Shown: in pieces, positions 34,211 through 43,637 of the stretch
Layout of the letters: the number at the start of each line of letters is the position of its first letter
Numbering within the stretch: position 1 is the stretch's first letter
Assembly (NCBI GenBank): GCA_000433095.1
Contig: HF991483.1
Location: 110,825 to 174,824 of the forward strand
DNA: 64,000 bases
Origin: Clostridium sp. CAG:967
GTDB lineage: Bacteria > Cyanobacteriota > Vampirovibrionia > Gastranaerophilales > Gastranaerophilaceae
Direction of reading: 5' to 3'
Made by a program: the position numbers and the translations under genes
The notes under the pieces: generated by a model
The model's input: the letters and a program-made list of their open reading frames with translations, nothing else
Databases searched by the model: none
Told to the model about the DNA's origin: nothing

Positions 34211-35062
34211 ATGCAATACGTAAAATTAAATAATGGAATAGAAATGCCGCTTTTAGGTTTTGGAGTTTTTCAAATTCCTGATAACACAGAATGCGAAAGA
34301 GTTGTAACAGATGCGCTTGCAGCCGGTTATCGCTTAATTGATACAGCATCAGCATATTTTAACGAAGAAGGCGTTGGCAAAGCAATTGCAAAAAGCGGGA
34401 TTAAACGTGAAGAATTATTTGTCACAACAAAACTATGGATACAAGATGCCGGTTACGAAAACGCTAAAAAGGCTTTTCAAGTTTCTTTAAATAAATTAGG
34501 GCTAGATTATCTTGATTTATACTTGATACATCAGCCTTTCAATGATTATTACGGATCCTGGCGTGCTATGGAAGAACTCTATGAAGAGGGAAAGATTAGA
34601 GCAATAGGTGTTTGTAACTTCTACCCCGACAGGCTTGCAGATTTGTGCCTTAATTCGAAAATAAAACCTATGATAAATCAAATTGAATGCCACCCTTTCT
34701 TTCAACAAACCGAAGCAATAGATACAATGAAAGAATTCGGCGTACTCCCTGAAGCTTGGGGACCATTTGCGGAAGGAAGTAAAGGTATATTCTCTAACCC
34801 TGTATTAAGCGAGATTGCATCAAAGTATAATAAGACAACTGCTCAAGTAATTTTAAGATGGAATATCCAAAGGGGAGTAGTTGTAATTCCAAAAACTGTT
34901 CGTAAAGAAAGAATGATCGAAAATTTCCAAATATGGGATTTTGAACTATCGAATGATGATATGCAAAAGATTTGCAGTATGGATACAGGTAAAAGTGAAA
35001 TAATAAACCATTACACAGCAAATACAGCAAAATTCTTAAACGGTTATAAAATTCATGATTAA
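34211..35062 (+). CDS. Aldo/keto reductase, diketogluconate-reductase type
   Basis: Cytoplasmic NADPH-dependent AKR. Asp and Tyr lie in [17 protein letters not shown] (near residue 48), Lys in [10 protein letters not shown], His in [15 protein letters not shown] (near 107). [13 protein letters not shown] near 233 is the NADPH-phosphate-binding motif of the AKR5 group. 283 residues is the usual length. A GGAGGT site lies before the ATG. Last gene of the TetR-AKR-AKR transcript, closed by a bidirectional terminator. Confidence 0.92.
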   Translation: MQYVKLNNGIEMPLLGFGVFQIPDNTECERVVTDALAAGYRLIDTASAYFNEEGVGKAIAKSGIKREELFVTTKLWIQDAGYENAKKAFQVSLNKLGLDYLDLYLIHQPFNDYYGSWRAMEELYEEGKIRAIGVCNFYPDRLADLCLNSKIKPMINQIECHPFFQQTEAIDTMKEFGVLPEAWGPFAEGSKGIFSNPVLSEIASKYNKTTAQVILRWNIQRGVVVIPKTVRKERMIENFQIWDFELSNDDMQKICSMDTGKSEIINHYTANTAKFLNGYKIHD

Positions 35063-35084
35063 TCTTAGCTATAATTCCACTAAA

Positions 35085-35115
35085 AAAAAAGAGGCTTGAA
35101 AGCCTCTTTTTTAAA
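35085..35115. terminator. Bidirectional terminator shared by the AKR operon and tRNA-Arg
   Basis: AAAAGAGGCT (stem) and AGCCTCTTTT flank a short TGAA loop, with A and T runs on either side, so it works in both directions. It lies 4 bases beyond the 3' end of the minus-strand tRNA. Confidence 0.88.
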
Positions 35116-35118
35116 ATT

Positions 35119-35192
<74 letters not shown>

Positions 35193-35335
35193 TTGGATCC
35201 AGAGGGTTTAGACAAGCGTTTGGTTTCTTGGGGTACCTGTATAATCCCTCATACGTTTTATGCTATCATAAAAAAATTTTTTGGCAAGAAGTTTTTATAA
35301 AATATTTTATCATTTTATTTCGTTTTTGTTTAATA

Positions 35336-35341
35336 TATAAT
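35336..35341 (+). promoter_or_regulatory. Probable -10 box of alaS
   Basis: TATAAT 37 bases before the alaS ATG. No clear -35 or T-box element is visible in the 186-base gap between the tRNA and alaS. Confidence 0.35.
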
Positions 35342-35378
35342 ATTCTTATAACGTATTAATAATAAGGAATAAAAGATT

Positions 35379-37985
35379 ATGCTAACCGGAAATCAAATAA
35401 GAAAATTATATTTGGATTATTTTAAAGATAAACATCAACATACAGTAGTAGAGAGTTCGAGCCTTGTGCCTGATAACCCTACCGTACTTTTAACTACAGC
35501 AGGTATGCTGCAATTTTTGCCTATATTTTTAGGGATTACAAAATCTCCGTATGATCCTGCAAGAGCTGCTTCCTGCCAGAAGTGTGCAAGAGCGGGCGGA
35601 AAAGACAGTGATATTGAAAATGTCGGAAGAACGCCACGCCACCATACTTTCTTTGAGATGCTGGGTAATTTTTCTTTCGGTGATTATTATAAAAAAGAAA
35701 TTATTCCCTGGGCATGGGAATTTGTTACTGAAGTTTTAAAATTGGATAAAGACAGATTATGGATTACGATTTTTGAAACTGATGATGAGGCTTATGAAAT
35801 ATGGAGAAGCGTTGGAGTTCCGGCAGAACGTATTAAGCGTAAGGGCAAAAAGGATAATTTCTGGGGACCTCCCGGGGCATCAGGCTCTTGCGGACCTTGT
35901 TCTGAGATACACTATGATTTAGGTGAAGATTTAAAATGTTCTGACGATTGCGGAATTGACACCTGTGAATGCGACCGCTGGGTTGAGATTTGGAACCTTG
36001 TTTTCACTGAACTTTATCAGGATGAAGAAGGCAACCAATCACCTTTGGAAAGCAAAAACGTTGATACAGGCATGGGTTTGGAACGTATAACAATGGTATG
36101 TCAGGGTGTTCGTTCAACTTTTGAAACAGATTTGTTAAAACCTGTTATGGATAAAGTTTGCGAGATGAGCGGAGTACCTTACAAAAAATCTGAAAAGACG
36201 GATATTTCTTTAAGAATTATCACAGACCATGCAAGATGTGTTACGTTCCTGATTTCTGACGGAGTAATCCCCGGTAATGAAGGAAGAAGTTATGTTTTAA
36301 GAATGATTTTAAGACGTGCTTTGCGCCACGGAAAAATTCTCGGAATGGATTTGCCGTTCCTGTATAAGCTTGTGGATGTTGTTGTTGAACACTACGGTGA
36401 AGCTTATCCTGATTTGGTTAAGAATAAAGCAAAAATTGTAGATGTAATTAAGAAAGAAGAAGAACGTTTTGCAAAAACTCTTGACAGAGGCTACAAAATG
36501 CTTGATGAATTCATTGCCGAAAAGAAAGATATTGATGGCGAAAGTGCATTCAGACTTTATGATACATTCGGCTTCCCGTTTGAATTAACAAGAGAAATTG
36601 CAGAAGAAAACGGTTTGAAGGTAGACGAAGAAGGATACAAGGCTGCAATGCAGGAACAAAAAGACCGTGCAAAAGCAGCAACTGCAAAAATCAGCGTAAC
36701 AGGTGATATTAAATATGCAAAAGTTGAGGATGAAGTAGGGTCAACTGAATTTGTCGGCTACAGTGAAAACGAATGCGATGCCAAAATTCTTGCGACAATT
36801 GAAGGGGACGGATACGTTGACATTGTTCTTGATAAAACTCCTTTCTATGCTGAATGCGGCGGACAGGTCGGCGATAGCGGATATATAGAAAATGAAAATT
36901 TGAAAGCGGAAGTTTTAACAACTTTCAAAGTAAATAAACTTTTTGTTCACCGTTCAAAAGTTATTAACGGAGAAATTACAATAGGTGAAAATGTTAGTGC
37001 TGTAATTGACCTTGCAAGACGTGAAGAAATAAGGCTTCACCACTCGTCTGCTCACCTCTTACAGGCAGCTTTGACAAAAGTTCTTGGAGATGAGGTTAAG
37101 CAGGCAGGTTCTCAGGTAGAAGAAAACAGAATGCGTTTTGACTTTACATTCTCACGTGCAATGACACCTGAGGAAATCTTTAAAACGGAAGATATTGTTA
37201 ATAACTGGATTTCGCAAGGTTTAGATGTTACAACTCAGGAAATGGATATTGAGCAGGCAAAACTTACAGGAGCTGTTGCACTGTTTGGAGAAAAATACGA
37301 TGATGTTGTAAGAGTTGTTTCTATGGGAACACCGGCACACTGTATTTCAAAAGAATTCTGTGCAGGTACTCACGCAGGAAATACACGTGATTTGAGATTA
37401 TTTAAGATAGTTTCCGAAGGTGCAATCTCAGCAGGTACAAGACGTATTGAAGCAGTTGTTTCAAAATCTGCATTTGAATTTATGAATGCAAAAGTTAAAG
37501 AAATGGACAAACTTTCTTTGATGTTCAAAGTTCACTACGATGAAGTAATTGAACGTGTTGAAAAATTGCAGGAAGAAAATAAAGAACTTCAAAAACAACT
37601 TGCCAATGCACAGGAAGAAAATGCGAGAGCGAAATTCTCAACATTCTTGTCACGAGCACAAGATATTGAGGGCGGCAAGCTGTTTATATCAAAAATAGAA
37701 GAATTTGATTCAAAAGCAGTGAAAGCAGGTGTAGAGCTTCTTGCGAAAAAGCTTGGTGAAAGCATAATAGTTCTTGTTTCAGGCAATATGGTCATAGCAA
37801 GCGTAACAGAAGGCTTTGTAAAAAAAGGCTATAATGCGGGCAAAATTGTCGGAGAGATAGCACGTGCGACGGGTGCAAACGGCGGCGGACGTCCAAACTT
37901 TGCACAGGGCGGCGTGAAAGAAAAATCACAGCTGACAGAAATCCTTTCTAAAGTAGAGGAAGAACTAAAATCTGTAAAAGTATAA
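35379..37985 (+). CDS. alaS: Alanyl-tRNA synthetase
   Basis: Charges tRNA-Ala in the cytoplasm. The class II catalytic domain begins GNQIRKLYLDYFKDKHQHTVVESSSLVP. Motif 2 region RTPRHHTFFEMLGNFSFGDYYK is near residue 86, and the motif 3 region GLERITMVCQG near 230. The editing domain has the zinc-binding HHSSAHLLQAAL (near 551) and CAGTHAGNT (near 661). The C-terminal coiled coil and oligomerisation domain end in GGGRPNFAQGGVKEKSQL. 868 residues, full length. AAGGAATAAAAG precedes the ATG. Confidence 0.97.
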   Translation: MLTGNQIRKLYLDYFKDKHQHTVVESSSLVPDNPTVLLTTAGMLQFLPIFLGITKSPYDPARAASCQKCARAGGKDSDIENVGRTPRHHTFFEMLGNFSFGDYYKKEIIPWAWEFVTEVLKLDKDRLWITIFETDDEAYEIWRSVGVPAERIKRKGKKDNFWGPPGASGSCGPCSEIHYDLGEDLKCSDDCGIDTCECDRWVEIWNLVFTELYQDEEGNQSPLESKNVDTGMGLERITMVCQGVRSTFETDLLKPVMDKVCEMSGVPYKKSEKTDISLRIITDHARCVTFLISDGVIPGNEGRSYVLRMILRRALRHGKILGMDLPFLYKLVDVVVEHYGEAYPDLVKNKAKIVDVIKKEEERFAKTLDRGYKMLDEFIAEKKDIDGESAFRLYDTFGFPFELTREIAEENGLKVDEEGYKAAMQEQKDRAKAATAKISVTGDIKYAKVEDEVGSTEFVGYSENECDAKILATIEGDGYVDIVLDKTPFYAECGGQVGDSGYIENENLKAEVLTTFKVNKLFVHRSKVINGEITIGENVSAVIDLARREEIRLHHSSAHLLQAALTKVLGDEVKQAGSQVEENRMRFDFTFSRAMTPEEIFKTEDIVNNWISQGLDVTTQEMDIEQAKLTGAVALFGEKYDDVVRVVSMGTPAHCISKEFCAGTHAGNTRDLRLFKIVSEGAISAGTRRIEAVVSKSAFEFMNAKVKEMDKLSLMFKVHYDEVIERVEKLQEENKELQKQLANAQEENARAKFSTFLSRAQDIEGGKLFISKIEEFDSKAVKAGVELLAKKLGESIIVLVSGNMVIASVTEGFVKKGYNAGKIVGEIARATGANGGGRPNFAQGGVKEKSQLTEILSKVEEELKSVKV

Positions 37986-38022
37986 AAATCGTGGGGGGGG
38001 GAGTTTACCCCCCCCGATTTTT
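37986..38022. terminator. Terminator with G9/C8 stem after alaS
   Basis: Nine G (37993-38001), loop AGTTTA, then eight C (38008-38015), flanked by AAAAATC and GATTTTTT. It terminates alaS and probably the convergent small gene. Homopolymer stems of this length are unusual. Confidence 0.8.
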
Positions 38023-38237
38023 TATTCGTAGTCAATATTAATAACTTCCCAGGTATCGAGTTCGCAGTATAAACTATCTGCCAGCTTCAAAATATGTTTT
38101 AATATCATTATAATTTTATCCATATCTTCAATGATATAATATTTATCGCAATATGCCTTTAAAACAATAAGAAAACAGTTTATTTGGTGCGTTAAAAGCT
38201 GTGCATTTTTTTTGTTGAATTGATGTTGATCTTCCAT
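38022..38237 (-). CDS. Small hypothetical protein
   Basis: A 71-residue, helix-rich protein with no recognised family. Features are a polar start (MEDQHQFNKKNAQLLTHQIN), hydrophobic helix CFLIVLKAYCDKYYII, then ILKHILKLADSLYC and an acidic end (LDTWEVINIDYE). AAGGAAAT precedes the ATG. It is divergent from a small XRE regulator with about 67 bases between start codons, a layout that often links a regulator to its target; nothing else ties it to a function. Confidence 0.55.
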   Translation of the reverse strand: MEDQHQFNKKNAQLLTHQINCFLIVLKAYCDKYYIIEDMDKIIMILKHILKLADSLYCELDTWEVINIDYE

Positions 38238-38304
38238 TATATTTCCTTTTAATTCGTGCTATTTGCCTGTGGTATTTTACTTAATTATAGTTCATAATTT
38301 TTGT

Positions 38305-38523
38305 ATGTCAAATAGCACGGTTAAAATAATTCAAAATAATATAAAAAGGTATAGATTGGCAAGTGGTTTGACACAGGAAAAACTTGCAGAATTATGTGGA
38401 ATTTCACATGATTATATATCTGAAATAGAACGTGGTAAGAAAACTCCCAGTCTTAAAAGGTTGATAATAATTGCAGAAAAATTAAATGTTAGTTTAGGTC
38501 AACTTTCTGGTGATATAATATAG
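38305..38523 (+). CDS. Small XRE-type helix-turn-helix regulator
   Basis: A single HTH_3 domain of 72 residues: IQNNIKRYRLASGLTQEKLAELCGI, then recognition helix HDYISEIERGKKTPSLKRL. I chose ATG 38305, since residues before it (from 38263) do not resemble the family. There is no ribosome-binding site; CATAAT (38293-38298) lies 6 bases before the ATG, so the message may be leaderless. Followed 2 bases later by an AbrB-type gene, with which it may form an operon. Confidence 0.85.
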   Translation: MSNSTVKIIQNNIKRYRLASGLTQEKLAELCGISHDYISEIERGKKTPSLKRLIIIAEKLNVSLGQLSGDII

Positions 38524-38525
38524 AT

Positions 38526-38681
38526 ATGAAATTTATGTTTGACAAAAAATTTGTAAAGCTTGGAAGAAGCTGGGGAGTGATTATTCCGCCCTGGTTTTTG
38601 AAAATATTAGATATTAATCCTGAAACAGATGAAATGACTTTAACTGTTCAAGATAATCGTATTGTTATTGAAAAGAAATAA
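38526..38681 (+). CDS. AbrB/MazE-type swapped-hairpin DNA-binding protein
   Basis: A 51-residue protein whose pattern [24 protein letters not shown], then acidic and basic beta strands [14 protein letters not shown], is the AbrB/SpoVT (MazE-like antitoxin) fold: a conserved VKLG-SWGVxIP start followed by a leucine-rich helix. It begins 2 bases after the XRE gene stop and ends 13 bases before dut. No toxin gene (PemK/MazF-like) is next to it, so it may be an orphan antitoxin or a transcription factor. Confidence 0.7.
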   Translation: MKFMFDKKFVKLGRSWGVIIPPWFLKILDINPETDEMTLTVQDNRIVIEKK

Positions 38682-38694
38682 GCTGGAGAATTAT

Positions 38695-39132
38695 ATGACT
38701 GTATTAAAAATAGAAAGATTACCGCATAACAAGTTCCTTCCCGAATACAAGACAGAAGGCGCCGCAGGCATGGATTTGTGTGCCGCAATCTCTGAACCGA
38801 TTATATTAAAACCGCTCGAAAGAGCTTTAGTGCCTACAGGTTTAAAGATTGAACTCGAGCATGGGTACGAAGCACAAGTCAGACCCCGTTCAGGTTTATC
38901 TATCAAACACGGTATTACTCTGATTAATTGTGTCGGCACAATTGATGAAGATTACAGGGGCGAAGTCTGCGTGCCTGTTGTTAATCTTTCGAACGAAACA
39001 TATACAATTCAACCCGATGAAAGAATTGCTCAAATGATTATCGCAAGAGTTGAACATGCGGAAATTAAAGTTGCAGTTCAACTGACAGAAACATCACGTG
39101 GTGAAGGCGGATTTGGTTCTACGGGAAAATGA
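38695..39132 (+). CDS. dut: Deoxyuridine 5'-triphosphate nucleotidohydrolase (dUTPase)
   Basis: Hydrolyses dUTP to dUMP and pyrophosphate, keeping uracil out of DNA and feeding thymidylate synthesis. The five trimeric dUTPase motifs are present: [43 protein letters not shown] and GEGGFGSTG. 145 residues, standard length. I chose ATG 38695 with GGAGA upstream; an in-frame start at 38662 would overlap the AbrB gene. Its stop overlaps the next gene as ATGA. Confidence 0.95.
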   Translation: MTVLKIERLPHNKFLPEYKTEGAAGMDLCAAISEPIILKPLERALVPTGLKIELEHGYEAQVRPRSGLSIKHGITLINCVGTIDEDYRGEVCVPVVNLSNETYTIQPDERIAQMIIARVEHAEIKVAVQLTETSRGEGGFGSTGK

Positions 39133-39392
39133 AATATTTTAAATATTCTTTGCCGCTCCTGTTTATTATTGCTGTTGAACTGCTTGTTAAGTTCAGCCAT
39201 AATTCAATATGCCTGTGGAAACTCTTAACAGGGCACGAATGCTGGGGATGCGGAATTACAAGGGCGTTTGATGCACTGTTTCATTTACGGTTTCATCAGG
39301 CATTTGAATTTAATCATTTCATAATTGTTATTGCACCCTTGATGTTATTCTTATGGGTTAAATTAATATTATCAGATGATACGAAAATATAA
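39129..39392 (+). CDS. DUF2752 small membrane protein
   Basis: 87 residues with two transmembrane helices (about 5-22 and 62-80). The DUF2752 signature is [25 protein letters not shown] near residues 38-62; the family has a C-P-x-C-G-x-T-R-A motif. Function unknown. It overlaps dut by 4 bases, so the two are translationally coupled. Confidence 0.8.
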   Translation: MKYFKYSLPLLFIIAVELLVKFSHNSICLWKLLTGHECWGCGITRAFDALFHLRFHQAFEFNHFIIVIAPLMLFLWVKLILSDDTKI

Positions 39393-39439
39393 TTCTTCTG
39401 TTAATATTCTTCTGTTCACAAAAATGAAAGGATGATTAT

Positions 39440-39778
39440 ATGGCAAACGAAGGAAACGGAATGGTTGGTAACAAATCTTACACTGCTGCATTGTTATTGT
39501 CGTTTTTCTTAGGAGGTTTTGGAATTCACAGATTTTACACAGGTTATATCGGACTGGGTATTTTGCAGCTTTTGACAGCCGGCGGATGCGGGGTCTGGGC
39601 ATTAATTGATTTTGTAAGCCTTTGTTTCGGAAAATACAAAGATGCTCAAGGTAATGAATTAGCTGATTTCAATCCGCAATTAGGTAAAACTATGTTTTTT
39701 GTCTGGATTGTGTTACTGGTTGTAAGTATTATTTATAATGCTACTGCTGCAACAGCTCTTTTAAATTCAGTTCATTAA
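39440..39778 (+). CDS. TM2 domain membrane protein
   Basis: 112-residue inner-membrane protein. The TM2 domain spans residues 11-70: KSYTAALLLSFFLGGFGIHRFYTGY, with the FGIHRFYxGY motif, a second helix GLGILQLLTAGGCGVWALID, then a third helix (about 90-108). Function not established for the family. An AAAGGATG site lies upstream; a terminator follows. Confidence 0.9.
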   Translation: MANEGNGMVGNKSYTAALLLSFFLGGFGIHRFYTGYIGLGILQLLTAGGCGVWALIDFVSLCFGKYKDAQGNELADFNPQLGKTMFFVWIVLLVVSIIYNATAATALLNSVH

Positions 39779-39792
39779 TATAAATTACAAAT

Positions 39793-39826
39793 AAAAAAAG
39801 AACCTTAGAAATGAGGTTCTTTTTTA
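39793..39826 (+). terminator. Intrinsic terminator after the TM2 gene
   Basis: GAACCTTA (39800-39807) pairs with TGAGGTTC (39812-39819), one mismatch possible, flanked by A and T runs; followed by TTTTTT. Confidence 0.8.
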
Positions 39827-39872
39827 TATCTTTTTTTAATTTACACGAGAAAAAGTGAGGAAAATAATTATT

Positions 39873-40043
39873 TTACTTTTTGCCTTTGAAAACTGATATG
39901 TCTGATAAGTCTTTCAAAGCAAAATTTGTGTTAACATCGAAGATTGCATTAGGGTTTTGATTTTCTGCATTTTTTAGTTTTGTCCAATAGTCAGGATCCA
40001 GCTGCGGACGTCCTTTTGGTAATTCACTATTAAATTCAACCAT
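39873..40043 (-). CDS. Small hypothetical protein
   Basis: 56 residues from ATG 40043, with AAAGGAA upstream. It reads as a polar, proline- and asparagine-rich peptide (LPKGRPQLDPDYWTKLKNAENQNPN, then NFALKDLSDISVFKGKK). An in-frame start at 40106 would give 77 residues but has no ribosome-binding site. No membrane helix or known domain. Between the TM2 gene and GH57. Coding status is moderately likely. Confidence 0.5.
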   Translation of the reverse strand: MVEFNSELPKGRPQLDPDYWTKLKNAENQNPNAIFDVNTNFALKDLSDISVFKGKK

Positions 40044-40124
40044 ACATATATTCCTTTGCTTATTATTCTTAACGTCAAACATGAAAAAAACTTTAGGATT
40101 TTTCATACTTTTATTAAGAATTTG

Positions 40125-42356
40125 TTACACTCGTTTTATAGTTAATAACATATCATTAGGTATGTAAAAATCTTTTACCCCGTAATTGGCGTTTACGAAT
40201 AAGAATTCCAATACCTCCCCATGTTCAACGCCAAGACTTTCAAACGGAATACTTATATCCACAACTTTGTCATAAACAGCTTTTATGGTTTTTGATGATG
40301 TGATTGCCCATAAGTTGTTAGGAATTGCTTTTACAAGTCTGACGAGATTAATCTCACCGTCGTAAATTGAAATCTGCATTTCGTTGTGGAATTTTTCTTT
40401 GGAAATCGGCAGAAGGCTTTCTGTTTTCTGAATAATTCTGATAGGAGAAAGCGCCTGCTTACGGCTTTGATTTCTCATATAAACATACATTTGATTAACT
40501 CTTTTGGACATTAGCCGTGTTTCTTTTAGGTATTCGTTTATATAAAATCTTAAATACAAATTATCTTTATCGTATCCGAAGCAGATTTTGTCATAAAATT
40601 TATCTTCTTTGAGCACAGGACCGTCGGGAATTTTGATACAACCTGCGTTCATCCAGTTTTCATCGTCTTTTTCTTTTCCGTCCATAACGGGTGTAAATTC
40701 GCCTTTAGGATATCTTGAAGGTTTTGTGATTGCTGACAGCAGCGGTGTATCAAGATATTGCGGAACTTCCAGCCCCAAAAACAGGTATATATTTTTTAAG
40801 TGTTCCCTGAAAATATAATCGAATATATTGTCACGTCCCGAATCGTTAGGCTCACCGTACCACCAGAACCAGTCGCTGCCTTCGCATATAAAGAGTTCAC
40901 GTCTTGCAGCTTCGATATTGGGATTTAGAGGATTTTGCTTAACGTAGTTTGAAAAATCATCACGAACCTGTTTCAAATATGTCCATGCAAGATTTTTCAA
41001 AGGTTCATCAATCCACAATTTAAAGTTTCTGTTTACCCAGGAGCCTGAACTTATTTTGTTCAGAGGCTTTTGCGTATCTTTGTCGAGGTAGTCGCTTATA
41101 AGAACGGTTTCCAGACTAGGATCGTTTTCAATCAGCGAATAAATTGTTGATAAGAAAGTAGAGCCGTCAGATGTGTAATTTTCCCAGCAGTTTTCACCGT
41201 CCATAGCAATTGTGATTAAATGGTTTTCATCAGGTGAAGAAAGCAGTTTGCTTTGTATAACTTTAATTCTGTCATACAAATCGTTTGCGGCGCCTTCTGC
41301 GGGGTGGTTCGGGTATTCAAATCCTATAAGGTTTGGAATAACAGAATCCCTGAAAATGATGTTAACTCCGTCATCTTTATATTTATAGGATTTTAAAAGG
41401 TGGTAGGGATCTTCCAGATAACCTCTGAAATCTCTTACAAATTCAAAATTAATTGAGTTTGATAAAATACCTTCATCAGAGATAGTCCAATCCACGCCAA
41501 GTTCTTTGAAAAGGTTAAGCTCTTTTCCGTTGACACAGTGCTCGGAAGGCCAGATGCCTCTCGGGCGTTTGCCGAAAATATCTTCCATTCTGTCAAGCGC
41601 CATTTCTGTCTGCATTTTAGCATCCAGTTCCATTTTTAAATTTAGCGGCAAATCGGTTTCCGATGATTTTTTAATCCCTTTGATATCAAGCAGGATAGGC
41701 AAAATCGGATGATAATAAGGGCTTGTGGTAATTTCAATTTTTCCTTCATCAGAGAATTTTTTGTATGTAGGAATAATTTTCCTTATTATATCTCTTTGAA
41801 TATCAATAATTTTAATTCTGTCTTCTGTAGTGTATCCTTTTCCTTTCTTAATAAGTTTTTTCAGTTCGGGATACATATTTTTGTAAATCGGGTCAAACCA
41901 GGCAAGGTTAAACAAAGCCATAAGGTCTGAATATTCTTGATTAGAAAACATATTGATGTCATTTTCAGGGTTGAGCTGATACGTCTGGTAAAGTCTGTTG
42001 TATTCGTCTGACGGAAGTATCATTGAATGAAAATTTGCATCAAAAAAGTTATTTATAATAAATTCTTTGTCATCGGCAGTTAAGTCTTCCACATCCGTAA
42101 CAGTTAATCTTGAATGGATATCGTGTAAGTCGTTCTCGCCGTAATCTATTAATGAGTCAAGCAAAACAGGTACGAGGTTAAAATTAAGTTTAATCTTAGG
42201 AAATTTTTCCAAAATCAAAACCATATCAAGGTAATCTTTCACTGCGTGCAGTCTAACCCATGGCATTAAATAATCACCTGTTGGTGTTAATTGATAAACG
42301 GGCTGGTGCATGTGCCAGTAGAATGCTATAGAAAGTTTTTTTGTTTGGCTCATCAT
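40125..42356 (-). CDS. Glycoside hydrolase family 57 (alpha-amylase/glucanotransferase type)
   Basis: Cytoplasmic alpha-glucan enzyme; GH57 members hydrolyse or transfer alpha-1,4/1,6 glucan. Region 1 is IAFYWHMHQPVY near residue 10. The catalytic nucleophile Glu lies in GIWPSEHC near 270 and the acid/base Asp in IAMDGENCWEN near 384, so the catalytic pair looks intact. A C-terminal beta-sandwich-like domain occupies about 560-743. 743 residues, no signal peptide. Start: first or second ATG of ATGATG, with weak ribosome-binding. Divergent from a GT4 gene. Points to a storage polyglucan. Confidence 0.88.
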   Translation of the reverse strand: MMSQTKKLSIAFYWHMHQPVYQLTPTGDYLMPWVRLHAVKDYLDMVLILEKFPKIKLNFNLVPVLLDSLIDYGENDLHDIHSRLTVTDVEDLTADDKEFIINNFFDANFHSMILPSDEYNRLYQTYQLNPENDINMFSNQEYSDLMALFNLAWFDPIYKNMYPELKKLIKKGKGYTTEDRIKIIDIQRDIIRKIIPTYKKFSDEGKIEITTSPYYHPILPILLDIKGIKKSSETDLPLNLKMELDAKMQTEMALDRMEDIFGKRPRGIWPSEHCVNGKELNLFKELGVDWTISDEGILSNSINFEFVRDFRGYLEDPYHLLKSYKYKDDGVNIIFRDSVIPNLIGFEYPNHPAEGAANDLYDRIKVIQSKLLSSPDENHLITIAMDGENCWENYTSDGSTFLSTIYSLIENDPSLETVLISDYLDKDTQKPLNKISSGSWVNRNFKLWIDEPLKNLAWTYLKQVRDDFSNYVKQNPLNPNIEAARRELFICEGSDWFWWYGEPNDSGRDNIFDYIFREHLKNIYLFLGLEVPQYLDTPLLSAITKPSRYPKGEFTPVMDGKEKDDENWMNAGCIKIPDGPVLKEDKFYDKICFGYDKDNLYLRFYINEYLKETRLMSKRVNQMYVYMRNQSRKQALSPIRIIQKTESLLPISKEKFHNEMQISIYDGEINLVRLVKAIPNNLWAITSSKTIKAVYDKVVDISIPFESLGVEHGEVLEFLFVNANYGVKDFYIPNDMLLTIKRV

Positions 42357-42439
42357 AAAATTTTTACCACACTGCTATTCCTGAAAATATTATATCATTG
42401 AAATTATAAAAAAGGAAACAATTTACATATACAAATTTA

Positions 42440-42448
42440 TGCTATAAT
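42440..42448 (+). promoter_or_regulatory. Extended -10, leaderless promoter of the GT4 gene
   Basis: TGCTATAAT; only 6 bases separate the box from the ATG at 42455, so transcription should start at or beside the start codon. Confidence 0.6.
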
Positions 42449-42454
42449 CCTTGT

Positions 42455-43516
42455 ATGAAAATACTATTTATAACAGATTTGTATCCTGTTAAGGAAGATG
42501 AGAAAACTACACCCAGAACTCTTTATGATTTTGTTCAGGGGTTCAAAAAAGCAGGGCACGATGTCAATGTTATAAAACCGAATTTTATCTTGAATTCTTT
42601 TTTGCGGGGAAAACCTTTTTATAAAACAGGTCAGTACGGCGATGTTTATAACATAAATTATTGGCTGCCGTTTGTAAACGTAAAACTTCCTCCAGTTATT
42701 GAAAAACCTGATATTGTTATAGCCCATATGCCTTCGGGAATTTTGTTTGCGGAAAAACTCGGGCTGCCATTTGTTGCGGGTATTCATAATTCTGATTTGG
42801 AAGTTTTGACAAATCCTGTATACTCATTCTATTTTAAAAACAGGCTGAAAACTGCATTATATAAGGCAAAAGCTGTTGCCTGCCGTTCTTATGTTATTGA
42901 GCAGAAACTCATAAATTTGCTGCCTGATTTAAAAAACAAAACTTTTGCTGTTCCGTCAGGAATTGATGAAAATTTAATTACAGAATTACGTTCGGCTCCT
43001 TTACGTAATCCTGTTAAAGTTTTGACCTGTGCGCAATTCAAAAAAAGAAAAAATATAGATAAAGTAATTGAAGCCTGCAAAGGGTTGGAGAGTTTTGAGC
43101 TGACTGTAATCGGGGACGGCAAAGAATTTGAAAAACTGAAAAGAATTGATAAATCCGTAAAATTTACAGGAAGACTTTCACATAATAAAGTTCTTGAAAA
43201 GATGCGTGAAAGCGATGTTTTTATACTGCCGAGCGTGAACGAAACCTTTGGTATGGTTTATTTAGAGGCAATGTCACAGGGCTGTATTACTGTTTGTACA
43301 AAAGACGACGGTATATCGGGAATTATTAAAGACGGCGAAAACGGTTTTTTAACCCTTCCGATTTCAACAGAAATCAGAAAAATACTCCTTAATATAAAAG
43401 ACATGGATGATGACAGGTTAAAAACCTTGCGATACAATAGTTTTCATACAATTCAAAGGTACACTTTAAACTCCTGCTGTAATGAATATTTGCAACAATT
43501 GCTTAAGATTTTGTAA
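42455..43516 (+). CDS. Glycosyltransferase family 4 (GT-B fold)
   Basis: Retaining glycosyltransferase acting at the inner face of the membrane. MKILFITDLYPVKEDEKTTPRTLYDFVQGF is the GT4 N-terminal start (glycine-poor). In the C-terminal half VIGDGKEFEKLKR, KFTGRLSHNKV and VFILPSVNETFGMVYLEAMSQG appear, the last with the EX7E motif for the donor sugar (near residues 265-275). 353 residues. Divergent from GH57, whose start lies about 100 bases away. Substrate unknown; glucan or cell-surface polysaccharide are both possible. Confidence 0.88.
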   Translation: MKILFITDLYPVKEDEKTTPRTLYDFVQGFKKAGHDVNVIKPNFILNSFLRGKPFYKTGQYGDVYNINYWLPFVNVKLPPVIEKPDIVIAHMPSGILFAEKLGLPFVAGIHNSDLEVLTNPVYSFYFKNRLKTALYKAKAVACRSYVIEQKLINLLPDLKNKTFAVPSGIDENLITELRSAPLRNPVKVLTCAQFKKRKNIDKVIEACKGLESFELTVIGDGKEFEKLKRIDKSVKFTGRLSHNKVLEKMRESDVFILPSVNETFGMVYLEAMSQGCITVCTKDDGISGIIKDGENGFLTLPISTEIRKILLNIKDMDDDRLKTLRYNSFHTIQRYTLNSCCNEYLQQLLKIL

Positions 43517-43637
43517 AGATTTGACACGGTAAAGGCATGTTTTTGGTAGTATTAAAAAATAAAGTTGGTGTGTAGAATTTTTGTTATAGCCGAATAATTT
43601 TCCCCAACATAGGATAAACCCGAAAGGAAAACTTTTA

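Noticed and set aside
36709..36921. Minus-strand frame inside alaS
   Set aside because: Shadow of a conserved coding region; no start signal.
43521..43552. TTGACA with TAGTAT as promoter of the alanine symporter
   Set aside because: Spacing is 20 bases, outside the usual range; no better pair seen.
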